A stretch of DNA of 40,245 bases from a virus: the IMG/VR virus record IMGVR_UViG_3300025322_000075, positions 1 to 40,245 of that record. One strand, 5' to 3'. The notes under the pieces are model-generated. The model was given only the letters and a program-made list of their open reading frames with translations, had not been told where the DNA came from and searched no databases. Made by a program: the position numbers and the translations under genes. This document shows, piece by piece, positions 8,708 through 16,610 of the stretch (the stretch's first letter is position 1; each line of letters opens with the position of its first letter).

Positions 8708-9570
8708 TGTTCTACCTCCATATCATGGCTGTCACGCCACCCCAGAAAGACTGGGTGTCTTGGTAGGTCCTTCATCCCTACCTCAAGGTACTTGAACTTA
8801 ACGAGTCGGTCAACGTAACTTTCACGGGCGGCCCAAATGGCCTGACGCTCGTCAGCTGTGAAGCCAGTACCAATACGGAATATGAGCCCGCGCCACCGCA
8901 CCACGAGTGCCCCTAGCGTTCCCCTTGGCACAAGGTTCGCCTTGTGAGACGACCGGTCAGTATAACCAAGCTCATTCTGCGTGGCTTCGTTCTGGTTCGA
9001 GTAAAGTTCCTCGAACTCAACGACTAGGGCCTCATCGTCCTTGAACCGCTTCAATTTCATCATCCCCTGCTCACGCGGAGTTGAGCGACCGTACTTGTAA
9101 GCTGCTAGCGGGTCCCTGGTAACGAGGCCCTCGAAGCCCTGTTCAAGGACCTTCTTCTCGTGCGCAAGTAATTCTGCCTCACCTGAAATTAACAGGTGAG
9201 GGAGCCGATAGGCGGGGTCTACGGTTACATGGCGCTTCTCAAAAGGAAGGTGAGGGTAGCCGGCGTTGTCAAAGACTATGAAAAAAAGTTCATTACCCAG
9301 GGGAGCATATTCTGTCATGACGCCTGAAACGGTCTTAAGGTAGACGTCCTCAGCGGTCACTGAGCCAACGACAAGTTCACCATCATAACCTTCAAGGCGG
9401 CAATATTTTGCCTGAACTGACGCGTTTGGGATGGGCTTCAAGCTCCGTGAAAGCACGCGCCCGTCTCTTACGATCGCCCGCACCCCGTCAAGTTTAGGGG
9501 ATGCAAGGACCGGGTATCGTAGGAGCGAGAGGTCTTCAAGCCTGGCCGCTAACATGGGCCGAAAAGTCAT
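8704..9570 (-). CDS. ATP-dependent DNA ligase
   Basis: 288 residues, GAGGAG before ATG. It seals nicks in phage DNA using ATP. Motif I is KLDGVR with the adenylated Lys at residue 26; motif III-like YDGELVVG, motif IV EGLVTR and motif V MKLKRF follow, and the C-terminal ~100 residues make an OB fold. The length fits the short ligases of T7-type phages, with adenylation and OB domains only. It sits downstream of a 56-residue ORF with an overlapping stop/start and belongs to the replication arm. Confidence 0.95.
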   Translation of the reverse strand: MTFRPMLAARLEDLSLLRYPVLASPKLDGVRAIVRDGRVLSRSLKPIPNASVQAKYCRLEGYDGELVVGSVTAEDVYLKTVSGVMTEYAPLGNELFFIVFDNAGYPHLPFEKRHVTVDPAYRLPHLLISGEAELLAHEKKVLEQGFEGLVTRDPLAAYKYGRSTPREQGMMKLKRFKDDEALVVEFEELYSNQNEATQNELGYTDRSSHKANLVPRGTLGALVVRWRGLIFRIGTGFTADERQAIWAARESYVDRLVKFKYLEVGMKDLPRHPVFLGWRDSHDMEVEQ

Positions 9571-9737
9571 AAGGGTCTCCTCAAGTGGGGAGGTTCGAAA
9601 TTGTTGTCGACAGTCTCCTCATAATCTATTAGCATGTGCGACATGGCCGTTACGATGGTAGCGATTTGATCTTCACTTGGCTCCCAGAACAAGTAGTGGG
9701 CTAACTGGAAGGCGTGGCGTTCAACGAGTGATGGCAT
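9567..9737 (-). CDS. Small ORF, 56 aa
   Basis: ATG at 9737 preceded by TTTTAGGAGCCATAA; stop TGA overlaps the ligase ATG. Sequence begins MPSLVERHAFQLAHYLFWEP and is acidic with helical character. No domain recognised. Ribosome site and stop/start overlap with ligase support it as a real gene. Confidence 0.65.
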   Translation of the reverse strand: MPSLVERHAFQLAHYLFWEPSEDQIATIVTAMSHMLIDYEETVDNNFEPPHLRRPL

Positions 9738-9827
9738 TTATGGCTCCTAAAATATATTTAACCTTAACCAAATTGGATTTGAGGCTCACCGAAATATATC
9801 CACCCGACAAATCAATATATCAAGTGG

Positions 9828-9880
9828 ATATCCAGGAGTGTAAGGATACTTAGGCATATTAACCTATACTCCTGGGATAT
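9828..9880. repeat. Long inverted repeat around the stop of the small zinc protein
   Basis: Arms CCAGGAGTGTA (9832-9842) and TATACTCCTGG (9865-9875) pair with one wobble; the pairing continues into ATATC/GATAT with a single bulge, giving ~15 bp of stem and a ~22-base loop. It covers the stop codon of the gene ending at 9859. No long U run follows, so it may be a processing signal, weak terminator or binding site. Confidence 0.6.
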
Positions 9881-10044
9881 TTCGGTCGCATGGCATACCA
9901 ATCACCCCGAGGATCCCTCAATCTTTGCTTTTTCAGCTTGAGTCGTTTGTAGTAGCAAGCAAGGCATGTTATGCCAGTATAGAACCATTTATTTGGATCA
10001 TTTACTGGTGCCTTGGTCCCACAATACTGGCACAATAGGCTCAC
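9859..10044 (-). CDS. Small zinc-ribbon protein
   Basis: 61 residues from GTG 10044, chosen because GGGAGATAGA precedes it (a TTG at 10056 lacks a site). Two Cys pairs, CQYCGT ... CLACYYKRLKLKKQR, then a basic stretch: a zinc ribbon that could bind nucleic acid. Preceded by a promoter and a hairpin with a U run, so it may be under attenuation. Function unknown. Confidence 0.65.
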   Translation of the reverse strand: MSLLCQYCGTKAPVNDPNKWFYTGITCLACYYKRLKLKKQRLRDPRGDWYAMRPKYPRSIG

Positions 10045-10054
10045 TCTATCTCCC

Positions 10055-10086
10055 AAAAAGTGTACGGTGCAGACACCCTGCCGTAC
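10055..10086 (-). terminator. Hairpin with U run upstream of the zinc protein (attenuator-like)
   Basis: On the minus strand the arms GTACGGCAG and CTGCACCGTAC pair (one bulge) and are followed by ACTTTTT. This looks like an intrinsic terminator placed between the promoter at 10148-10176 and the ribosome site of the gene starting at 10044. Confidence 0.55.
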
Positions 10087-10141
10087 CAGGTTGTAGGAGC
10101 GCGGAGCCTGCTTCCGTGATCTTTGAGTCCTTTATGACTCA
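10055..10141 (-). ncRNA. Candidate small RNA or attenuated leader, ~87 nt
   Basis: The predicted start, about 7 bases after the -10 element, falls at 10141. From there the transcript begins with a perfect 6-bp hairpin (TGAGTC/GACTCA, 10124-10141) and ends in the U-run hairpin at 10055-10086. No ORF with a ribosome site lies inside. A capped and terminated transcript of this size is the shape of a phage sRNA or regulatory leader. Inference from structure only. Confidence 0.4.
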
Positions 10142-10147
10142 TTATTT

Positions 10148-10176
10148 ATTGTATACCCCCGATTTTCAAAAGTAAA
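10148..10176 (-). promoter_or_regulatory. Leftward sigma-70-like promoter (family member 6)
   Basis: -35 TTTACT (10171-10176), 17-bp spacer, -10 TACAAT (10148-10153). The spacer begins TTTGA and the -10 is preceded by GGGGGTA, the same as the promoter at 20479-20507. Likely drives the ligase and accessory operon. Confidence 0.75.
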
Positions 10177-10185
10177 CTGTAGGGT

Positions 10186-11595
10186 TTATTTAGCCGCAAC
10201 TTTAAGAAAGTCGACAACGTGGGCAGCAATATCTAGTTTGCGCTCAAGCGCTAAGAGAACATGTTCATCTACCGTTGCTGGTGCTATCATGTCGATGATG
10301 GTCACCGACCTAGTTTGCCCAATTCGGTGGGCTCGGTCTTCAGACTGCAGGCGATCCTCAAGGGAGTAACTATTCCTGAAATAGATCTCGAAGCTAGCGG
10401 CGGTTAACGTTACACCGTAACCGCCAGTCTCTTGGTTGGCTAGGTAGACCCGGCATGCTTTAACCTCTTGAAACTTCTGAACGTCAAGGGGTCGCTGGCG
10501 CGGGTCTACATCACCATGGCACTTGACAACATAATCTTTGCCGAAGCGTGCGATGATAACCTCGTAAAGTTTCAGGAGCGCTGGCACCGAGGAGCACCAG
10601 ACAATCACCTTGTCGTCAAGTTCCTCAAGCAAGTCAATGAGCGCCGCGACACGAGTCTCGGACACCCACTCAATGGTGCCCTCATCTTGCTTCACGAAGC
10701 CAAGCGTAATATTGTGAAGGTGCTGGAGCTTTGCCATCGCGTTGACCGGCTCAATGTAATTCCCTGCCAGCATTACCGAGATATCGTTCTTGACTAACTG
10801 GTACAACTTACGCTGCGCCGCGTCAAGCTCCACCTCGCGTCGTTCGTAAACCTTCGGTGGAAGGTCCAGGCACTCTGCCTTCGAGATGAAGGTGCCGTGC
10901 TTCTCCATCAGGGCCTTGAGCTGGTCCAGGCGCTTGTAACCAGCGACCTTGGTAAATGAACGAGTGCCCATGTAGACTGTCTCATAAACCCCGTGCTCTT
11001 TCATAAACTGGAAGTAGTTCATGCCCGTGGCACCACGTACAAGGAACTCGAGCTGGGACCAGCAGTCGAACGGATTGTCCGCGATTGGTGAGCCAGTAAG
11101 CACTCGACGGTAGCGGGCAAATTGGGACAACTTCATGGCGACCTTGGTCCGCATAGCCCTTGGGTTCTTGATTACTGTAGACTCGTCTACTATCATCATG
11201 GACGGCACGGTCCTTAGGAAGTCATAGGCAAGTTTAACGGCCTCTGACGCTGGATAAGATAGGGCTTCCGCATTGATCGCTAATACACGCACACCTTGAG
11301 TGTTCTGAAACAATTCCTTTATGGCTTGGCGCTGAGGCATCGAGTTCCGTGAATAGTACGTCACGACCCTGAACTCAGGCAGCCACTTCTTTACCTCCTT
11401 TTCCCACACGGCATGGACCCCGTTAGGGGCGACTACTAGCATCCCGCCTATCCTGCCAGCGGCATGCAGCATTTTTAAGTTAAGTAAGACAATTATACTT
11501 TTGCCGCATCCCATCTGGTGCCAGAGACCGTGGCCTGTAGCTTCCCAATGAGTTGCTAGCCAATCTTTTTGATGTTTATACAGTGTTAGTGTCAA
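10186..11595 (-). CDS. SNF2-family DNA helicase/translocase
   Basis: 469 residues from a TTG start with AAAGGAGGCGTG ahead of it. ATP-driven movement on DNA, probably in replication or recombination. Motif I MGCGKS (residues 28-33), motif II VDEST (DEST rather than DEAH), motif III LTGSPI, and C-terminal motifs SLEDRLQSEDRAHRIGQ typical of SNF2 (the QxxDRxHRIGQ signature). Length fits compact phage SNF2 enzymes without accessory domains. Its ribosome site lies inside the end of the HNH gene upstream (20-bp overlap). Confidence 0.92.
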   Translation of the reverse strand: MTLTLYKHQKDWLATHWEATGHGLWHQMGCGKSIIVLLNLKMLHAAGRIGGMLVVAPNGVHAVWEKEVKKWLPEFRVVTYYSRNSMPQRQAIKELFQNTQGVRVLAINAEALSYPASEAVKLAYDFLRTVPSMMIVDESTVIKNPRAMRTKVAMKLSQFARYRRVLTGSPIADNPFDCWSQLEFLVRGATGMNYFQFMKEHGVYETVYMGTRSFTKVAGYKRLDQLKALMEKHGTFISKAECLDLPPKVYERREVELDAAQRKLYQLVKNDISVMLAGNYIEPVNAMAKLQHLHNITLGFVKQDEGTIEWVSETRVAALIDLLEELDDKVIVWCSSVPALLKLYEVIIARFGKDYVVKCHGDVDPRQRPLDVQKFQEVKACRVYLANQETGGYGVTLTAASFEIYFRNSYSLEDRLQSEDRAHRIGQTRSVTIIDMIAPATVDEHVLLALERKLDIAAHVVDFLKVAAK

Positions 11596-12001
11596 ACACG
11601 CCTCCTTTATATTTATTTTCTTGATCCGTTAATATCTGTAAATTCCAGCTTACATGAAGTCCACAGACATATTCATTAAAGAGAGGTATGATATGATCAA
11701 CTACGTGTTTTATACCAGTCTCTTTAGTTAATCGCCTAGCTTCAGCAAAAATTGCTGGAAGTTTATGAACATCATCCTTAAATGTTCGCCGTATATCTCC
11801 TCTTAACATAAGGCGTACGTCATTCTTAGCGCGATAATTAGCAAGATCAGGGAGCCATTTATCGCGCGTTTTTTTCCAGTATGCTCGTTTATTTACATTA
11901 AAGCATACATTGCATATATGACCATATCTACGAAAATACTCCCGGGTCGCAGGTTTTTCAATGCTACATTTATTACAGACCTTTGACCCAGGAGTAACCA
12001 T
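11576..12001 (-). CDS. HNH endonuclease with zinc ribbon
   Basis: 141 residues. N-terminal zinc ribbon C9-x2-C12 ... C30-x2-C33, a basic linker, and a C-terminal HNH nuclease: KHVVDHIIPL (catalytic DH at 102-103), VCGLHVSWNLQIL and QENKYKG. This arrangement is common in free-standing phage HNH enzymes, some of which are homing endonucleases and others junction or packaging nucleases. The gene is visibly more AT-rich than both neighbours, a sign of separate ancestry. Whether it is mobile or a working phage enzyme cannot be told from sequence. Confidence 0.88.
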   Translation of the reverse strand: MVTPGSKVCNKCSIEKPATREYFRRYGHICNVCFNVNKRAYWKKTRDKWLPDLANYRAKNDVRLMLRGDIRRTFKDDVHKLPAIFAEARRLTKETGIKHVVDHIIPLFNEYVCGLHVSWNLQILTDQENKYKGGVFDTNTV

Positions 12002-12003
12002 AC

Positions 12004-12768
12004 TCAGAACGGGATATCGTCCTTTTGCGCTGCGATCGGGTCACTTACCTTCACTGAACCCGAGGCAATGGCATGATGGAACCTGATGGCAGCGTGGGCG
12101 ACCTCGACGATATCTTGAGGCGGACCCATCTCAATCTGCCACCCGAACCATGTTCCGCGTTCATTACTCTCTTGCCCCGTTGTCAAACGGTACATGAAGG
12201 CAAAGGATGGCGGGATGAACGACTTACCCTCAGCCGACGTCATCTTACGCATTTGAATCATGGAAAGCCACTTCCGCGATTTCTTCAACTGCGTAGACGT
12301 CATAGAGATAACCGCCTGAATGGGACCATCAGGCAAGAGCACGAGGACGTAATGATATTTCGTGTCCACCAAGAGGTTGCCGTTCGGTAGGATGAGCTGC
12401 CCACGGTCATTTCGCTCGCACTGCTCCATGAGCTTTTCTTGCCACCCGTGCGACTTTACGAAGCCACCGCCACCTTCCCGCGGGGTCCATTCGACGAGGT
12501 CCTTGCGGAAATAGCAAGGCACCACGTTGATACCCTGCTTACCATCAAGCAGTCGCCCACTCGCCATCTCAATCACCATTCCTGCCTTGGCGCCTTCGAT
12601 GTAGAGTAGGTTGTTCTCGTCGCACTGCGGTGAAAGTTTTTGAAGGATGGCTAAGAACGGTAGGGCGTAGTCCCCGGCCGTTGCTTGCTCGGTCCCTTGA
12701 CCCGCGTATTTGCTGTAGTCGAGAGTTGCGGGAAGTTGCGTCTCGACCTTTGTGACGTCTTGACTCAT
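12004..12768 (-). CDS. Putative single-stranded DNA-binding protein
   Basis: 254 residues, start after GTGAGGCAACC. The C-terminus ends DDIPF, the acidic-aromatic tail by which SSBs recruit partner enzymes. The core has beta-rich segments (YHYVLVLLPDGPIQAVISM, GTWFGWQIEMG) in keeping with an OB-like fold. It lies between the SNF2/HNH genes and the nuclease/polymerase genes. No bacterial SSB motif was recognised; the call rests on tail, fold and context. Confidence 0.65.
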   Translation of the reverse strand: MSQDVTKVETQLPATLDYSKYAGQGTEQATAGDYALPFLAILQKLSPQCDENNLLYIEGAKAGMVIEMASGRLLDGKQGINVVPCYFRKDLVEWTPREGGGGFVKSHGWQEKLMEQCERNDRGQLILPNGNLLVDTKYHYVLVLLPDGPIQAVISMTSTQLKKSRKWLSMIQMRKMTSAEGKSFIPPSFAFMYRLTTGQESNERGTWFGWQIEMGPPQDIVEVAHAAIRFHHAIASGSVKVSDPIAAQKDDIPF

Positions 12769-12775
12769 GGTTGCC

Positions 12776-13321
12776 TCACTTGATTTTTGCTAGGTTAAGG
12801 ATGGAGAGGTCGAACAAGTTCTCCGGGATCACGGCGCCTGCTTCAAGTTGCCGACGTGCCCAGGCAGATAGTGTCTGAAAGTGCACGTCCTTGGTCAGGC
12901 TCGGTTGGAGTCCCATGGTGATAAGCGCCATAGCAGCCTTGTTCGCTAACTCTCCCTCGCCACGACCAAAGCTAGTGCTCAGCTCGTGCTTGATCATGGC
13001 ACCGAACTCGTTCGCCTCAAGCCACTCGAACGCCTGCATCTTCTCAAGCTGTTTCAATCGGCAAGAGACTACTCGCTGGAGAAAGATGTGCGCACCTGAG
13101 GCGAGCTTCAAGTCGCTTATCCCAAGCTCCTGCATCAAGCCAGGAATTCTTGAGACGCGAAAGTCTTGCAAAAGCTTTTTCGCCTCACTGAGTTGCTCCT
13201 CGATGCGTTGAACTTCCTGCTCCTGTGTCAACATCTGAAGGCATAGGGAAGAAAGTTCCCCAAGTTTCCCTGGATCAGGGGTCTTAACCTCACTCTCGTA
13301 CAACTTCGTTATGTCGTTCAT
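12776..13321 (-). CDS. Replication-region protein of unknown function
   Basis: 181 residues. Residues ~28-55 form a coiled coil (TQEQEVQRIEEQLSEAKKLLQ), followed by a mixed region and a helical C-terminus. GGAG precedes the ATG, which overlaps the nuclease stop (ATGA). It sits between an SSB-like gene and a nuclease gene and may act with them, but no family was recognised. Confidence 0.7.
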   Translation of the reverse strand: MNDITKLYESEVKTPDPGKLGELSSLCLQMLTQEQEVQRIEEQLSEAKKLLQDFRVSRIPGLMQELGISDLKLASGAHIFLQRVVSCRLKQLEKMQAFEWLEANEFGAMIKHELSTSFGRGEGELANKAAMALITMGLQPSLTKDVHFQTLSAWARRQLEAGAVIPENLFDLSILNLAKIK

Positions 13322-13698
13322 AGTTTCTCCGTTCTTCCCCTTATGGTCATGAGCACCTCTCCCATGGAGGGGAAGACCATGGCGTGCTCAATGTTTAGCT
13401 TACCACCTTCCTTGAGTGGATACTCAAGGGTCTGGAGGCAAGTTTCAACGCGGTGGTGGTAGATCACATACATATCGTTAGTACAACCATGTTTCCAGCG
13501 AGCACGGGCCCAACGAAGCTGTGAAAGTTTAAGGACGTCGTACTGCGTCGCCTTAAATTCTACCCAGATAGTATTATTATTCCAGCTTACAGAGGCATCA
13601 AACGTGCCAAAGGTGGCGGCGTTCTCATAACGCTCAGGCACCATTCCCATTTGGGTGGCGGCAAGCTTAAAGCGAACCCAAAGGTCTCTTTCGGTCAC
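13318..13698 (-). CDS. PD-(D/E)xK nuclease, VRR-NUC-like
   Basis: 126 residues, GTG start overlapping the polymerase stop with GGAGCAAACTG as ribosome site. Catalytic pattern: FDAS (Asp34), IWVEFKA (Glu47 and Lys49) and LSQLRW (Gln60), matching the VRR-NUC / Holliday-junction-resolvase-like fold. The compact length is usual for phage versions. Likely cuts branched or flap DNA during replication and packaging. Its place next to DNA polymerase and an SSB-like protein agrees with this. Confidence 0.8.
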   Translation of the reverse strand: MTERDLWVRFKLAATQMGMVPERYENAATFGTFDASVSWNNNTIWVEFKATQYDVLKLSQLRWARARWKHGCTNDMYVIYHHRVETCLQTLEYPLKEGGKLNIEHAMVFPSMGEVLMTIRGRTEKL

Positions 13699-15506
13699 CA
13701 GTTTGCTCCTAACTTAACATCAATCAACATTGGCACGGTCAACTTGAGGGCATCTTCCATCAAAGTTTGAACGTGCATGGCCATATCCTCGTCAGGCACA
13801 GAGTAGCATAGTTCATCATGCGCAGTTATTAATGGCACGAGCTGTAATTCATTCCAGATATTGACCATTGCCTGCTTAACCATGTCGGCTGCGGTTCCTT
13901 GCACCACGGAATTCAAGGCCTTATGAAAGTCCATTGGATCCTTGAAATGTCGGTGGCGGCCACGGAACGTTTTAACCCAACCGCGCTTGGCCGCCTGGGC
14001 CATGGCAATTTCAGCAAGTTCCCTAAAGTAAGGAGCCGCGGCAAAGTAATTATTGTACGCTTCCCTTGCCTCTCGCTCGCTGAGCCCCACGGACGCTTGC
14101 GCCTTTTTGGCTTGCATACCGTAAAGACTACCGAGAGCTAGCGTCTTTGCATCATCTCGTTTAATGTGCGCCATCTCAGCAATCATTCCATGAAAGTCGA
14201 ACGATTTATCGTCATGGTAACGTTGAACGATCTCGGCAGCACCAGTGCACCCAAGTTTATAGGCATAGTGGATAGCTATTCGAATTTCTTGACCACTGTA
14301 GTCTCCTTTCAGGAATTGCTGACCTTCCTCAGGGAGGAAAAGTGACCTAAGCAGTGGTCCATATATTGGATGGCGTCCTGGCACTTGCTGAAGATTTGGG
14401 TCCGTGCAGGCAAAGCGCCCGGAACGCGTGCCCCCGTCTTCAGTAGCCACTTGGTGCCACCGTGAATGAATTCGTTCGTCATGTTCGCTGAACTTTAACC
14501 ATGAACCTATGAAGTCGCGACGCATCTTATTGATTAAACGATAGTGCCCAATAAGCTTCATCACCGGGTCTTTGTGGATTGACAGCTCAAAAAAATCTTT
14601 CGAGAAAGATGGATTTCCCTTGGCCGTTCTCATGTAGATGATGTTGTTCCGATCACAATAAGCCCCAATGCTTTTTGAGGACCAGGGATCAACCTTGAAA
14701 CCTGATTTAACGATCTTTTTGAGCGTCTCCTCTTCGTCCTGATACCATTCAGCGTTCAATTTTACAGCGTGTTCGCGATTGAAACGAACGCCGTTGCGTC
14801 GCATCTGCCACGCTAAGGGTAAGACTGAACGCTCAAGGTCAATGATCTCCGTAAGATTATTTTCCTGAAGATAGATTTCTTGAGCAACGCTCACATCATA
14901 TGTGCGTCGCACGTCAATCTCAGCATACTTACCAACCTCACTAGCTGGCAAGTATTTCATCATCTTCATAGCATCTTCAAGGTTCTGTGCACCATAGTGA
15001 CAGGCGTTCTTAAGAAGGATATCGCTTGCCTTTCCTGCACCAAGCCAGCGTTGCGCGACCGCCTCGAGTGAGTAACCTGGTGCGAATTCTTCATCGATAA
15101 GTGCTTGGTCAACTAGAATATCGGACCAATAACCACTCAAGTTAATGCCAAGTGACCATAACGCCTCAACATCGTATTGGGCGTTGGCGAAGATGTAGGA
15201 ACGGTCATATGCCAAGACTTCCTTTAGCCAGTCCTCTACTTTCCAGGCACAGTTTTCAATGGCATGATCGAGTGGGAAATACCACTGAGCATCTTCAGTC
15301 GCAAGAGCAACACCGACAGTAGTGGCAGCACCGCGGATAAAACCAGGGCCCATGGTCTCAAGTTCCGGGTCATGAGTCTCGCAGTCAATTGCAAGCGCCA
15401 TTACCCCCTCAAGGTTTGGTGGCTCAATTGGTGGCCGCCAACCCGTATCATGCACAAACAATGGCCTTGTCATAGTTTGTGCCAAAATCTTCCGGCTCTT
15501 TGCCAT
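13695..15506 (-). CDS. polA: Family A DNA polymerase with 3'-5' exonuclease
   Basis: 603 residues. The exonuclease domain carries AIDCETHDP (Exo I), FANAQYDVEAL (Exo II) and YAEIDVRRT (Exo III). The polymerase has motif A DYSGQEIR, motif B RDDAKTLALGSLYGM and motif C HDE (about residues 563-565). There is no 5'-3' exonuclease domain, as in other phage Pol A enzymes. The motif B residue equal to Phe762 of E. coli Pol I is Leu458 (codon CTC at 14133-14135). Start ATG follows AAGGAAAG and overlaps the deaminase gene by 37 bp. Main replicative polymerase of the phage. Confidence 0.96.
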   Translation of the reverse strand: MAKSRKILAQTMTRPLFVHDTGWRPPIEPPNLEGVMALAIDCETHDPELETMGPGFIRGAATTVGVALATEDAQWYFPLDHAIENCAWKVEDWLKEVLAYDRSYIFANAQYDVEALWSLGINLSGYWSDILVDQALIDEEFAPGYSLEAVAQRWLGAGKASDILLKNACHYGAQNLEDAMKMMKYLPASEVGKYAEIDVRRTYDVSVAQEIYLQENNLTEIIDLERSVLPLAWQMRRNGVRFNREHAVKLNAEWYQDEEETLKKIVKSGFKVDPWSSKSIGAYCDRNNIIYMRTAKGNPSFSKDFFELSIHKDPVMKLIGHYRLINKMRRDFIGSWLKFSEHDERIHSRWHQVATEDGGTRSGRFACTDPNLQQVPGRHPIYGPLLRSLFLPEEGQQFLKGDYSGQEIRIAIHYAYKLGCTGAAEIVQRYHDDKSFDFHGMIAEMAHIKRDDAKTLALGSLYGMQAKKAQASVGLSEREAREAYNNYFAAAPYFRELAEIAMAQAAKRGWVKTFRGRHRHFKDPMDFHKALNSVVQGTAADMVKQAMVNIWNELQLVPLITAHDELCYSVPDEDMAMHVQTLMEDALKLTVPMLIDVKLGANW

Positions 15507-15913
15507 CTTTCCTTAGCCAATGCGTGAGGATATTCAACAGTATAGTAAAGATCAACACAACTTGTGTTAAGGAGCAATTTAATGCAGTGAAGGCATGGGG
15601 AAGCTACCGTATAGCATCGTTCAATCTCGAAGGGTCGTTCACAGACCAATAAGGCGTTGGCTTCGGCGTGAATAGCTTCGCAGAGCTCTAGTGCGGTGCC
15701 TGAAGGCGCAAATGCCCCAGGACATTGAACATCCGTGCAGTGAATCTCACCCGCTGGGACCCCGTTGTAACCAAGCCCGATAATCCTATCCCGTTTATCA
15801 ATTAAAATGCAACCAACCTTTCGGCGACAACAGGTCGAAAGCCAGGCAAGGTCTATGGCCATTGCCATAAAGACCTTGTGCTTTAAGTCACGTCGTGAGT
15901 TTGCTGACGACAA
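15470..15913 (-). CDS. dCMP (deoxycytidylate) deaminase
   Basis: 147 residues from a TTG at 15913, chosen for the GAGGAGGTGG site six bases upstream; a GTG at 15958 has none. Zinc-binding motif CEAIHAEANALL (His82, Glu84) and SPCLHC (Cys107, Cys110), plus an N-terminal STCCRRKVG and GYNGVP typical of dCMP deaminases. It would convert dCMP to dUMP for the next-door synthase. The N-terminal part overlaps the end of the synthase gene, so the two are translationally coupled. Confidence 0.9.
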   Translation of the reverse strand: MSSANSRRDLKHKVFMAMAIDLAWLSTCCRRKVGCILIDKRDRIIGLGYNGVPAGEIHCTDVQCPGAFAPSGTALELCEAIHAEANALLVCERPFEIERCYTVASPCLHCIKLLLNTSCVDLYYTVEYPHALAKERWQRAGRFWHKL

Positions 15914-16610
15914 GCGCCACCTCCTCTGACCAATCAATTGTTGGAATTTGCCAGTCACCTGGATGCTTCACGACAGCTTTCACCTTTTCCCAGTGGCGCT
16001 CATAGACGTGAAAACTGCCGACAGTTAAGTGTAGGACGCTAGTTTCCTTATTAAGCAACGTTGCAACCACGTCGGCAACGAACCAGAAGAATGGTAAATC
16101 ATTACGGAGCCCAAACATAGCGTCCTGGCTCCTCATATGCACGATGGTTTGCAGCTTATTCTTTCTGAGAAGAAACTGAAAATACATCGTGCATGGAATA
16201 TCTCGGACCCCTGGCCTAAAATGACGAGGTCTGTTGATGTGGGCGATAGCACGTCGTGAATCTGGATCACGTTTCAACTCAGCGACAACCCACTTCAATG
16301 GAGCCTTGTCATAGCCCCACAAAAGATAACCATAATTCGAGCTCAAGGTGCCGTCAACATTGAGCATATCCTTCCAAATCCCAGCATGTTCGGTGATTGA
16401 TACATCATTTTTATCGGCCTTGATATACCAAGCTAGTTCAACGGCAAAATAGTCAAGGTTCATCGGCATCAGTTTATGGTAAATGAACCGCTGATCATTT
16501 TGAAATGAGAAGCTCCAATTTATGATCTCCTTTGTTGGTTGCCCGCGAGGAGCTACAAAGTCCCCGTAACCAATAAGAGGTGCGTAAATTAGTGCCTGCC
16601 AGGGCATCAT
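15888..16610 (-). CDS. Thymidylate synthase / pyrimidine hydroxymethylase family enzyme
   Basis: 240 residues. Catalytic Cys140 in DIPCTMYFQF; phosphate-binding RDPDSRR and MRSQD; conserved His201 and Tyr203 in SFHVYERH. At the position of the Asn that selects uracil in thymidylate synthase (E. coli Asn177), the alignment of GLRNDL with GLPFNI puts Asp171. Asp there is known for dCMP-specific enzymes such as T4 dCMP hydroxymethylase. So the product may be 5-hydroxymethyl-dCMP (or 5-methyl-dCMP) rather than dTMP; this alignment was made by eye. Overlaps the kinase stop by 4 bp. Neighbours supply deamination and phosphorylation steps. Confidence 0.88.
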   Translation of the reverse strand: MMPWQALIYAPLIGYGDFVAPRGQPTKEIINWSFSFQNDQRFIYHKLMPMNLDYFAVELAWYIKADKNDVSITEHAGIWKDMLNVDGTLSSNYGYLLWGYDKAPLKWVVAELKRDPDSRRAIAHINRPRHFRPGVRDIPCTMYFQFLLRKNKLQTIVHMRSQDAMFGLRNDLPFFWFVADVVATLLNKETSVLHLTVGSFHVYERHWEKVKAVVKHPGDWQIPTIDWSEEVALVVSKLTT

